NCBI GenBank assembly: GCA_003254885.1
Contig: QANT01000231.1
Span: 24,812-88,811 of the forward strand
From: Purshia tridentata
Lineage: Eukaryota; Streptophyta; Magnoliopsida; Rosales; Rosaceae
Direction: 5' to 3'
Length of the DNA: 64,000 nucleotides
Shown: piece by piece, positions 22,655 to 34,925 of the stretch
Layout of the letters: each line of letters starts with the position of its first letter
How positions within the stretch are numbered: the first letter of the stretch is position 1
The notes under the pieces: model-generated
Database searches by the model: none
Told to the model about the DNA's origin: nothing
The model's input: only the letters and a program-made list of their open reading frames with translations
Translations under genes and position numbers: made by a program

Positions 22655-24278
22655 GAGATTTGTAAAGGGGGGTAGTGTTGTGTCATGAGTGAAATCTAGA
22701 ATGCCAAGTGTGGAGACATCTTGCGGAAGAATGGGAAGAAATTAACAATCTACAAGTTGCATACTTTACTTGCATGGACTGAAATTTTGCTTTAATTTAG
22801 AAGTGATGGGACAACACCAGTTTCTAGTGAAAACCGACTAATATTTACACGTATTAGGGTCATGAAATTTAAGCTTGGTCTAGCTTTTAGCTTTTTATAT
22901 CTTTATTTATTTATTTAGAGTACAAAATGTGGCTCAATTAGCTTGCTAGTCGATCTCTTTTTGTTACAAGGTTTTAATTTTCATCTGAGCTGATCAAGAC
23001 GCGCTCCTTAAATCATGTCTTTCTCGAGAGAAATAGGGTTGCTGATGGACTTAATTGCTTGTATATTGGTCCTTTTTTTAGCATTAGGCCTTACTGTTTT
23101 TAATTGTAAATTGATGACATCTTGAGCATATTTAAATGTCGTTTTGTGGATTAGTTGTTTCGGGTTAGACAACATATATATATTCTATGAAAATCAGCCA
23201 TACATAATATATATATATATATATATGCTTGAAATAGTCCCCTCTTACGATGCGTAAGACATACATATATAGTAACCAAGCAATTGGTCATAGTCATAGA
23301 TGCTTTAAATTGTGATGTGAAACAAAGTGAGTGTTGGGAATTTGGGATCCAGACAATTACCAAGATATGCTTTGTGATGTGAAAGTGAGACAAATTGTAA
23401 GGCCTGGAGTCATGGCTGTTTGTGCCTTGCTTATCAAGTTTCTTCTTAATTAATTTGATAAAGTACAAGTTACAAGTTATAAACCTATACCTATGCCAAT
23501 GAATTCCGCGAGTTGCCAAAGAAAAAAGTTATAACAATGAAAGAGAAGTAGTTAGTTAATTAATTAATTATGTGGGTGGAGAAGATTGCATTGATAGAAA
23601 ATTAAAGATGATCATTGGGGACCATTTACTGTCTTTAACAAGCTAGCGAGGGTTTAAAGTAAATTCATGCATGGGTCCACAATTGATGTAATAATCATCT
23701 TTTTTGATTCCTCTTACTGTTGTAATTCCGTCTTTATTCGAATTTTCTGGGTTAATTCAATGACTTTTCTAGATGTTTCTCCTTGAGCTTAATTCTTTAC
23801 CCCATTCTCCGAACCAGATTTCTCCAAAAGCTTCATGGACCCTTCTTAACTTCAATGGTTTCCTCTTTCACTTTTTCTTATACTTCTTAATTATGTGGCA
23901 TATAATTAAAGCATGAACTTTCTTCATGAACTTTAACTAAATCCACAAGGAAAAGAAAATAAACCATCGATTGGTCCCCCTACATAAACTCTGAATAATT
24001 CATTTGCAACAATAATGTAAAAAAATAGAAACATTAAAGAAAGCTAGGAGAAAATACTAGAAAATTATAGAGAGTACTTCATATGGAAGATACATGAAGT
24101 GCATGCAGAAGTACCATAATTAACCACTAAACCAATACACAAAATAAAATGAATTAGCACCAATCTGTTGGATGCAGATCTTGTGGACGTGGACGGTGGA
24201 CCTGATTGGAAATTAATTGTGCATGACGTAATCGAGCAAAAGAGAGAGAAAGAGAGAGGTGTTGGAAAAATATAGGTC
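22655..24278. other. Intergenic region upstream of raffinose synthase
   Basis: AT-rich, with a TA microsatellite at about 23204-23225. It separates the minus-strand raffinose synthase from the plus-strand OCRE/G-patch gene. The 122-aa minus-strand ORF at 23151-23519 has no family resemblance. Confidence 0.5.
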
Positions 24279-24773
24279 TTAAGTTGTTAACGGGTTCATG
24301 TTTAACACTTGTGAGTCAAGTGATGCCACAGGCGGACACCTCATGAGCCTCTGTTACAGCACACATGCAAAGAACAAATGCCACTCTAACTGCAACGCCT
24401 TGGCCACGTCGACCATTCATGGGCCCCACTCAACTACAACTCCAACCCCGTTTCGGTGCTTCAGGGTCACAAAGTACAAACCTCAAATCCGTTTTCACAT
24501 CGCGTTGGCCGTACGTTCGTCCTATCGAATAACAGCCTCTGTGTTAAGTTGTTAACGGGTTCATGTTTAACACTTGTGAGTTAAGTGATGCCACAGGCGG
24601 ACACCTCATGAGCCTCTGTTACAGCACACATTCAAAGAACAAATGCCACTCTAACTGCAACGCCTTGGCCACGTCGACCATTCATGGGCCCCACTCAACG
24701 ACAACTCCAACCCCGTTTCGGTGCTTCAGGGTCACAAAGTACGTTCGTCCTATCGAATAACAGCCTCTGTGTT
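24279..24773. repeat. Tandem duplication upstream of the OCRE/G-patch gene
   Basis: Copy 1 (24279-24543) and copy 2 (from 24544 to about 24773) are nearly identical, both opening TTAAGTTGTTAACGGGTTCA. Copy 2 lacks 37 bases present in copy 1. The deletion lies between two GTAC tetramers (24474 and 24511 in copy 1). Both copies encode short cysteine-rich ORFs (starting MFNTCE) that look incidental. The location suggests promoter or leader DNA. Confidence 0.92.
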
Positions 24774-25030
24774 GTCATGCCTCATGCAAGTCCAATCAGG
24801 CTTAAGGCTTGCCCAGTTTCAGTCCAAATGGGCCCATACAAGCCCAAACTAAGCCCCAATCAATTTCTCGTTACGCAGGCGGTCGCTGAATCCTGTTCGC
24901 GCCAGCAAACCGTCGTGGAACTGTTGGCAAAGCCGCCAATGAAATACCCAATTTGCCCATTAGGCTCTCCGGCTCTATGGGTCTCTCTCTGCTCATAGAG
25001 ATTAGTGAGCGAAGGTTTGGAGGCAGAGAA

Positions 25031-27811
25031 ATGGAGACTCCCACTTCCACGGAACCCGATTCCCAAAACACCCAAAACTCGTTTGTTTGGGACGAGAGCT
25101 CTCAGCTGTATTTCCATGCCGGTAGTGGATTTTACCACGACCCAAATGCTGGTTGGTACTATAGCACCCGAGATGGTCTCTATTACAAATTCGAAGATGG
25201 GAATTACGTGCTTCTGCCCTCTCACCAGGTAACCTCTACAGTTTTGAGTCTTGGCTGATTAAATTGTTGTTGGTGTTGTTTTGAAATTTATGATTCATCT
25301 CTGTCTTTCGTATTAGGTGGAGTGATTTCTAGTTTGGTTGGGTAAATTCTTTTCAGGCTGATGATTCAGTAACAGATGACACCCAAGTGAGTGTTTCTGA
25401 GAATCCCATTAAAGAAGAAACATTTGTGCCTGTTTCTGACGAACCCGTTGTAGTTTCAGGTGTGGCATTGCAATTCCTAATGCTTGTGTTGTGTATATAT
25501 AATTGCAACTCAGTATTTATATAATTATGCATATGGGGTGCACATACAACACAAGTGTTGTGCCCGTTATCTTCATTTTATGGATGGGAATGGAACTACA
25601 ATTTAGTTTTACTATTCCAAAATATTAGAAATTAATGTTGCCCTTAGTTCAAAGCAATGAACTTATTTTATTTATATTTTTTTATGAACAGGCATCACAG
25701 AGTGCAGTAGCAGTGATATGGCCCCTCCTCCCTCAGAATGGTAATTTGCTACCCACATTTCTTGTCCTCATCAATTTAATTGCTTGGTTGAATGTTTTCC
25801 TAACTCGGGTTATTTGCTTCTTTCTAGGTTAGAAGATACGCTTATTGATTTTTATTTGTCTGGTTATTCCAACTTAGAAGCCAGTGCTGCTGATGGTAAG
25901 ACAGTCTTTCCCGAAACAGATGTTGAGTTCGGAGCCAATGGTTTGTCCTGATCCTCCTTCGCATTTTTTAAATAAAAGACTACTACGGTTGGAGTAGGAT
26001 TTGAATGGGGTTTTTTCGGTGGAGCTGCAGGGAAAAATGATAGTCATGAGCTCCATAAAGGTGAATTGATTGCAGAAGACCATCTTGCTGTAACTGAATC
26101 AAGTGAGAATGTTGCTGATGAAGGTATTGCCGCTATTTTGCTTCTAATTATTGATTGCTTGATATCCACCTTCGTTTTTATATGCAGCACTGGTGACTGG
26201 GTCTGTTTCTGTCTATATTTATTGCCTTTCATCCAACGATAACACCTGTTGCATGAAATATATTTATAAACTGTGCATTGAAGCCATTAACCAGATGAAT
26301 GTGAATAAACCAGTCTTTTCTTCTTCTTTTTTAGGCAGATATTCTGTAGGGTTTTGGTCTGTCCGCCATATAAATATATGTAATTTATAATTATGGCCCA
26401 CCTGTTTCGGAGATATTGAAACAGATAAGCATATTTGGTACAGGTGTTTCACAGGAAGAAGAGAATTGGCGAGCCCAGTATGGTCAGGTCATTCAATCTG
26501 CTGAAGTGCCAATACCGGAGTTTCCAGTAATAAATTTATGGGACTGGGCAATGATCAAAAAGCCCAGAAAGGATGGAAAAGGTGAGCTAACGAGGCTTGT
26601 TGGGAGATTAGTGAAACGATCTGCTAAGGTCCATCCCTCTATGCCTTCTGGTGGTGGTCGTCTAAAAACTTCTCCAATATGTGAAGTGCATCTTGATCTG
26701 GTACAAGTTAAAACAGGTTTGCATTTGCCTCTACCATTTGGCAACATAAAGAAAGGATTATTTTTAATATTAAATCCTTGAACACATAAGGTCTGTGTTC
26801 TGTATGCAAACATGTGTTTTCAGTTAACAATTGTATAATTTGATGATTACCTGCAACAACCTCTGTGATTCTTTCAGGAGAAGTCTATAAGTTGCGGAGT
26901 CCCAGTACGAAATATGTAGCTTCCTTGTCAACTTATGATTCTTCCAACCCAACCAAAGATTGGGCATTCCCTGAATTATCTATCAAGAAACAAATTCTAC
27001 CGCTCTCAAAATCCACTGTAAACAGTGGATCAAAAACTGCAGATGGGGTGGCAGTCAGCAAAGATTCATCTTTGTTGCCAGACCCAACATATGAAAAGGT
27101 AACTTGGGCAATGGTCAATGGTTGAAACTCTACCTTTCTTGTTAGACCCCTACGTGAATGTGTCAAACAAATTTTGAATTTGGGTTGAGTGGCATGTTCT
27201 ATAATCTGTTTATACTCTTCCAGATTCACATGCAGTATGGTATGGTGCACAAGTTACAGTTTGTTTAGATTTATACATTATAAGATGTGGAATATATGCA
27301 TTTCTATCACAATTTGCACGTTCTCCTCATTATTTGTCTCCTGTCAAATTGTCAGCATGAAAGCTATGAATATAGGGATAGAGCTGCTGATAGAAGAGCC
27401 TTGCATGGTGGTTTTGGTGTGGGTCCTGGACAAAAGAATTCACTAGTTGGTGATAGTGATCTGTCATCATCTCTATCTAGCTCTACAGAGGAAGCTGCAG
27501 CAGAGGCCTTGAACATGTCATTCGGAGTTGGTAGTTATGCCAGAAAAATTTTAGAAGGCATGGGCTGGAAGGAGGTAATTTTGTTAATAGTATTCTGAAG
27601 TTGTCCAGCTATTTTGTGTTCATTTTCCCCGTTACTCTAGCCATTGCCATTTTGGAGCCTTGGAAAACTAACCCTTTTGTTCGTCCTATTTGTATGCGTG
27701 CAGGGGGAGACGCTCGGCAAAACTACAAAGGGATTGGTAGAACCTATTCAAGCACAAGGCAACGTTGGTAGTGCTGGATTAGGGTGGCCTCAGGGAAGAT
27801 TAAAGCATTGA
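25031..27811 (+). CDS. OCRE and G-patch domain protein (AGGF1-like)
   Basis: Nine exons join in phase: 25031-25228, 25357-25459, 25692-25740, 25828-25940, 26031-26123, 26444-26716, 26878-27098, 27356-27574 and 27704-27811, giving 458 aa. Residues about 17-65 form an OCRE domain of aromatic repeats (FVWDESSQLYFH, GFYHDPNAGWYYSTRDGLYY). An acidic linker follows. The C-terminal part has RDRAADRRALHGGFGVGPGQ and a G-patch (ILEGMGWKEGETLGKTTKGL...GLGW). OCRE plus G-patch is the architecture of the human AGGF1 type. G-patches usually activate DEAH-box RNA helicases, so a nuclear splicing or RNA-processing role is likely but inferred. The middle (about 280-360) may hold a diverged FHA fold, not certain by eye. 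The start is the only ATG in good context before the OCRE domain. It converges with FIP37 downstream. Confidence 0.88.
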
Positions 27812-28765
27812 TTAAATGACTGGGCACATCCAACAAATGCAATAACGGGCCTTGTCTATGTAACTTATGTATAGGCCTTTAATGTGTCAATGTGCTAAAC
27901 TTACGTAAGAGAGCTTCGATCCTGATTTAGTCTCATGATAGTTACTCACGAAGGCACAAACCTTACCAGTCTGGCAATTCAGGCTCTTAACTTTTTTGAC
28001 AGGTCCAAGTATTTGCTGATTTACTCGGAGCCTGCCTCATGGAGATATCTTCAGTGAGATAATCAAACTTTCTTGGGCAGAGAATGTTTAGTTTCGAAGT
28101 TTGCCCATTGACAAAGAACCATGTTGTTCTCTCTTTCGACTTGTGAGAAAAGATCCACACTTAGGCCAGATTTACAGTTGTATAGTATGATATTATTATA
28201 CTCATGTAATTTGCAGTTTGCAATCCAAATTATAAAATTTATTTAATTGGATAAAGTTGAATGCTTGCAGATTACAGCAACAAATAAAGATTGGTCTTTG
28301 ATTGAATGGACGGCCAACTTTCACCTTACAAGAAACAGCCAAGAATTTAACTGAATATGCCAAAAATTGTTTCTCATTGAATAAAACTAACCGGAACCTT
28401 ACGCTTCACATTAATAGTAGATCCAGGTGAACGGGTTGAATAAGCTACCAGTTTTTTATACAAAGTAATTAGCGTAGTTTATGCCTGAATAAGCTAATTA
28501 GAAGCTAGTTTGGTGGGCTTGAATCTCTACCCTACAGACAGCAGCTTGTAATTCGGCATAGAGTTGGCCCATTTCAGAGCTGCTGCACATGCAAATAAAG
28601 AGTGGGAGTAACCACTCACCCTCTGAGTCTCTGACCAAGGGTACGCAGAAACACTTCAAAATGATGTAATTCCACTTGGTTACTCAGTTTCAAAACTTAT
28701 TTTCCCGAAAAAATATAGTCTATGTTAAATGTACATACAAAGGAATTATAAAAAAAGATGATATC
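27812..28765. other. Convergent 3' regions of the OCRE/G-patch gene and FIP37
   Basis: About 950 bases between two stop codons on opposite strands. They probably hold the two 3' untranslated regions. No further gene is seen. Confidence 0.6.
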
Positions 28766-31700
28766 CTACAATGTCTGTTTTTCCTCTTGGCTGTTGGCTT
28801 CCTCGGGTACTATCACTTCATCGCTAACTTTCCTACTATTAGAATCTGGATCCTCTTTCCCCTCCTCCGTTGAGCTCTTCTGCTGCAGCTCTTGCTTTAA
28901 CCGTTGGATCTCACAATCTTTCTCTTCTAGCTGCTCTTGCATGATAAGCACCTGCAGTGGAAGATGCTTTAAATACTGATTCTGATCAAGTAGCAATTTC
29001 ACAAGACTTCTCTTGATCACACATCATGAGTTCAGAATATCTAAAACAACTAAACAAGTCACAGGTTGACTGTTATCCAATCACTCATACAATCCAGTAA
29101 ACAATGATAGGACTCTAAACATCTATCTGAAGTCAATAACATGGGACGGGTGACCAACTAGGGGATTAAGTGTGACCCAGAGAAATGGTCTAATACAATT
29201 ACACGATCAATATATTTGTCAAAAGAATTTCTTGATAATCATACAACACACTCACAATAAAGAAACAAATTGAATTGTACATCTTTGAAAACTATGATGA
29301 CGTAATGAACCCCGTAAACCAATAAATGACAAAGTAAAGGGAATCAAACCATTTCATTTGATCTTTCAACATCATTCGTGAGCCCCTCCATATGATTGTG
29401 CAATCCTGTAAGCAGAAAAACAATAATTGAATCATTAAGACATCAACCAAACATGTTAACCAATATTCAGATGCATAATTGCATATGAATTCAAAAGTTG
29501 TTAAGAAAATCAGTATCAGCGGATTAATTCTTTAAGGGACCTGTTACTGTTAGTTTCATAGCTATAACTTATATAATGACATATACAGTCACGTTAAGAA
29601 CTATAGTTCATAAAGATAGAATGCCAAATAAGATCTTATGAGGGCATTGGAATTACCAGTTAGCATACACATTCTACTAATCTGAATGATAACTAAAATG
29701 TCAATTGAATTATCACTGACCTTCAAATTGACTTCTGATTTCTGCATTTTGAGATTTCTGCAGAGCAAGTTTCATAGATAATTCATGCATCTGCAGACCA
29801 CCAATATCAGATCATATTAACTAGATGACCAATGGATAGTATAAATAAAGGGAACCTTTGCTTTGTAACCATGCACATATTAAGGCATCTAAAATATTTA
29901 TTTCTCCCCTGTTTAGTGTCAAAATCAGTAATAAAGTTGTAACTTGTAAAGATGATTATTATTATTTTTTTTTAATATACATCCCTTCCCATAACCTTGA
30001 AAAGACCTATTAAAATGTGTGCAGTGACATATAAATATCCTCTATCAATTTCTCAGACCCTCGATAATGAAAAAACAAAAAAAAGTTGCGAGGAAACAGA
30101 TAAGATGTCAATTGTAGGATGAGGATAACATTAACATTAACATTAGGCACTGAATGCATATAATAACATCATATATATAGCGGATTCAACAAGAGAACCT
30201 TTCCCTCAGAAGCTTCATTGCCGATCTCCTCATTTTCCTCTTGCAGGGTCCTGCATTTAGCCATTAACTGCTTCCCCATCTTGCTTGTTGGAGTAAATTG
30301 GACAGCAGCAATATTATCATTCAACTCCTTCACTTTTTTCTCCTTTTCCTCAACCAAATTCTAACATTATGGAACCACAAGAAAACAGAAAGAGAAGTTA
30401 TCTATAAATATTGAAGGAAAAAAAAAAACATTTTCTTCTAGTCTCACAATTGACTTCAAATTATTTTACACGACAAATAGGAGGTGAAGGTGATGTATAT
30501 TAAAAAGCATACAAATTTATCCTCTTATCTTGCCATTCTAGGTGCTTTCTTAATTTTTTTCCTTTGTCAAGCTCTTTTGCTTTCTTCTCACATAAGGAGA
30601 GCCCTCCCTTTTAGTGTATTTCCCCTTCTTACCAAATAATTTCTTTATAAATACCCAAAAATTAAAGAGGACATGCGCTACATAAAGAATAAATCTCATG
30701 TGTTACACCCACATCATATCACTTAGTGGAAACTTCAATAGATTAAGAAAATAACACATAATGGGTGTGAAGAACTATCTCCAACTCTGATACATCCAAC
30801 TTGAATAAAAGGGAACAGACATATGAATGTATGTTATCAACTTTACCAAAATTTAGACAGAAGTCCGAAACTTAAGAGCACAAACCTTTAAACGAGTAAA
30901 CTCTTCATGAATTGCTGGATCAAGTAACAATCTTCTTGCCTGTACAAATTATCAGGACAAAAAATTCAGGCCACAAGCAATTGGAATTTTATTGCAGATC
31001 TGAATTTCAAGAACTTGAGGTAGGAAATTGTGAAATCATAAAAAACTGAAGGACTATTAACGTACCTGCATTGATGGTGGCTTGAGTTGAGCTTTAAGAT
31101 CCCGAACTGCAGACTGTAAATACATACAGAAGTTTATATCACGTATACACTGCATTTACAAGGAATAGACATGCAAAAGATACTACCTTGAGCTCTGCAA
31201 TCTCCTGCTCCCGTTTTGCAAATGTGACAATGAAAGCAGCTTCCTTTTTCTTTGCTTTCTCTAACTGATAATACAAACAATACATGAACAAAAACTCATA
31301 TTCCTGACGACTTATGAAGAGAAACAATGAACACTAAACCTGTTCTTTCAATGACTCCTCGGAGTTTTTCAGGGTCTGCAGATAACTGATGACCAATTTA
31401 GGATCTACAAGGACAGGTTAAAATCACTTTTTACTGGAAATACAAAAGATGCATGTAAAATGAACTTAGAAGAAAATATAATTTAACCTGACAATACATA
31501 ATAAAAAATGATAGGCAAAAAATCGAAACACCCTAAAAGGCTAGTATGGGACTAACCAGGAGAAGTCCCAGGAGTTATAAAGGGTTCATTCTGAAATGAA
31601 GAATGCCACTTTCGAATCTCGAATTTTGCAGCTTCAAGTTCCGTCTGTAACCAAGAGAATCATAATACAAGAACAAAGAGTGCATTTAACCGTATGGAAA

Positions 31701-32798
31701 TGAAGAAAAATATGCGTTGGGGGGGGTGGGTGGTTGGGATGGGTGGTGGGTGTGTGGTTTAGAAGTGAAATAATGAATACATACCTGGCACGTTGCAAGA
31801 GTATCTTTACAGTTTTGTAGACTGCAAAACAAATTGCATTAAAAAAATTAGGACCTAAACAAAATGCAATTCAATCTAACTGCCAATGGTACAGAAGTTT
31901 GATCAGTAAACAATAAATCATTCTAGATTTCAAAATACCTCTCACGAAGAGACAAAATCATTCCTGTTGCAACACCAGGAGCAGTTTCTTCAACTTTCAC
32001 GTTACCCTACATCATAAATAAATCACAATGTTTTTCCTTAAATGTTACAAACAATAACCGAACAAAGGAGAAAAAAATGAATCTATACTGAATCCCCTTA
32101 TGTAAGCAAGCAGATATACATTACCTCTGAACAACTACGTTTTCTCCCCTCCCCACCCCCAAAATTTCTAAAGTACACATCAAAGCTGCATTCTGCAATA
32201 CTTTGTGTCTTCGCCTAAACCTTTCTCTCATATTTCACGCACAACTTTTATACCAAATTACCAATATTATTGTGAATCCAGGACAAGTACAATCATGACT
32301 TTGATATTCTTTTATACAGTTTCAAACTAAATATTAAGAAAATAATAGAGATACACATATACACACATTTACAAATAATGCCTTAAGATTTAACATTTCG
32401 AAGAGCTGCTAGGAAATGAATGTGAATGTACCTTTTTTGAGCCAAAAAAATCGTCTTCTTCGTCCTCAAGATCTCCAAAGCTTCTCTTAGCTCCTAAATT
32501 TTCCAAAAATAAAGGAGAAAAAAAGTAGAAAAAGATAAAATATCAATAAGCAAATTCAATCGCACATTGAGAGCCAGTGTTCGGTTACAAAGAAAGTGAC
32601 ACTTGCCTGACCGCCTGGCACTGTGTGCTCCAGAAAAATCGCCTCCGAAATCATCATCCTTTGTTTAACAAAAATGCATTCGAATTAATCACAGAAATTA
32701 CAAAAAGTGGAAACAACTAATCCCTAAAGTTGGGGAAACTGAAGCAGTAGCTAAGGGATTGGAGAGAATACGTCATCGATACGAGCGTGGGAAGCCAT
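28766..32798 (-). CDS. FIP37: FIP37/WTAP, m6A methyltransferase complex subunit
   Basis: Fourteen exons join in phase to 350 aa: 32798-32772, 32658-32607, 32493-32432, 32006-31939, 31821-31785, 31644-31557, 31404-31340, 31264-31187, 31113-31066, 30939-30886, 30360-30199, 29790-29721, 29405-29350, 28951-28766. FIP37 is the plant WTAP orthologue. It binds the MTA-MTB core in nuclear speckles and is needed for mRNA N6-methyladenosine and embryo development. The acidic N-terminus (FGDLEDEEDD) is followed by near-continuous coiled coil. Strongly conserved blocks include AVRDLKAQLKPPSMQARRLL, DPAIHEEFTRLKNLVEEKEK and SKMGKQLMAKCRTLQEENEE. The acidic C-terminal tail is variable in the family. Intron 2 uses a GC donor (TCAG|GCAAGT). 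Arabidopsis FIP37 is 330 aa, so the length agrees. Confidence 0.95.
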
Positions 32799-34892
32799 GG
32801 AATTTGAAAACCCTAGCACTTGATTTCACAGGGAGAGAGTGATAAACAGCTAAAGAATAAACAAACTGGCGTCTGTAAATTCGAAGCCGAAAGTACAACC
32901 CTGTAAATTTTTTTTTTAGGTAAGAAAGTACAACCTCTCAATGCAGTGAAAAATTGAAAATCAGAAACAAAAGGATTGGGTCGGGAGGGAACAGTGTAAA
33001 TCAGGTGTGTGCGGTTCTAGCTTTTGAGTTGCAGACTGACCGCCTTAGTGAAGAAAATTTCAGGCCCATACTAGCCTTCAAGTTGGCCCATTTATTTTAA
33101 TGGGTCTATTGGGCTTGAGAAGAGCTATAACTAGCCCAACTTATATTGGATCATGAATGGTTAAACCCAACTTTACTGAAATTTGTAACAAATGCAATAC
33201 ATTTTTTTTTTTTTTAAATACAAAGGATGAAAAAGGAGATTGGGGGAGATTCTAACTTTGTTCTTTCGAAGCGAGGGTAAATACTCTATACCACTAAAGC
33301 TAAAAGTCTCTAAGAATGCAATGTGAAAGTGAAGTTGTAAAATTGCAAAAGATGTCATGTATGCTTCTCTATGACGTCTTTACAATAGAAGTTTCATGAA
33401 ATTCTCGAGTGATTGTTCTTTTTAACATGAGATGATCATATACCCGTGCAATAAAATTAATATATTTGTTTTAATAATTGCATTTGAATGAATTTGTAAA
33501 CCACAATATGTTAACTAGTATTACCATCACATATACATACAATCATTTTTCCAAAATAAATCTCTCTTTAATTGAAATTTATCCAAGAAGCTATTGCAAT
33601 TCAAACTTAAAAAGTCTAAGATACTCAATAATTTATCATCATCCCACCTTTGAGAATATATGTTGATGGAGTTGCTGTATCCTACATACAATAAGTCTAT
33701 AATCCACCCACCAAGAATGGCAAACACATTATGCTGTCTTTGAATGTTTATTGGTCTGATTTCATGTCTCCTTTTCCACCACCCTAGCATTAACAGCCAT
33801 TAATTCATGTGGTTGATTAGTGACCAACAATGTGTTTGGTGATTTTTTTATTAGTGTCGCTAACAAGGAGGTATGTCCATCTTCTCAATCAAGCCTCATG
33901 CGAGGTTACATTAGCATCCTAGCTAATTAAGTAGATACCTAATATATATATACATCTCTTCCATGGACTTAATTAATTTGATTTTAATTAAAATTTCAAA
34001 CCCCACATCGTGTTGGTTAGATAAGGTTCATTCAAATATATGGAAGATGAAGATGAAGATGAAGATGAAGACAAAGTACCTTTTTCTCCAAATCTTTTTA
34101 ATTCCTTGTTTAACATAGATGATAGGTCGTAATTATTTAATTAATGTTAGTTAATTAATAGCTTATAGTATATAAAGGAGCAAACACTAGGCTCAATTGT
34201 GTCTCACTCTATCCCGTGATTGACTCACCTGTGAGGGGTCCATTAATTTGTGATCCCATGGTTGGTTTGAGGGCACGTGGGGGTAGCACTCAGCATCATC
34301 CAAGTGAAATATATATATATATATATATATAATATATAAGGTTCTTTTTCAAGTAAACCTTTTTCTTAATCTTCATGGATGTGAAAAAGGGTTGGTTGAT
34401 ATATATGATTGATCTGAGGAAAATTGTGGGGTTTGTCGGCAATGGGAATTTTCATATTTTCAGAATATGAATCAATTCAGGGTGTGAAAGTTTTGTTGAG
34501 GGAGGAGCTGAGACATCTTTTTGGCACTTCGGCCCTATCGATTTCTTTAGGCCAATTTCAATTTTATTAATTATCTTTAATTAGGGGGAAAATGTGCCAT
34601 AATTGGTTTTAAGTCAATTATGGGTTGTTGAAATAATAATATAAAATCAATTTCTTTGGTTAGGTAGAGAGGTTGTGCTTAAGCTCTCGCAGACTTCTTT
34701 GACAATATTGATTAGTACTAAAAATGGGTGGAGTTGTTGGTGATTTACTTGCAATATTAAACATAATTAGAACTAAATTATTAAACTAATTATAAAGTTT
34801 AGAAAGAAGACAAGACAAAATATTGGGTTGATCGAATTTTAGGCTTTTCTTTTCGTCTACTAAATATAACCTTTCAGTCTGAATGTTTTCCA

Positions 34893-34925
<33 letters not shown>

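Noticed and set aside
24298-24760. Two cysteine-rich ORFs (MFNTCE...) as a duplicated peptide gene
   Set aside because: The ORFs differ at their ends because of the 37-bp deletion, have no signal peptide and lie in a duplicated noncoding unit. No codon constraint can be seen.
33527-33790. 87-aa minus-strand ORF
   Set aside because: AT-rich, no domain, no homologous feel and no splice partners.
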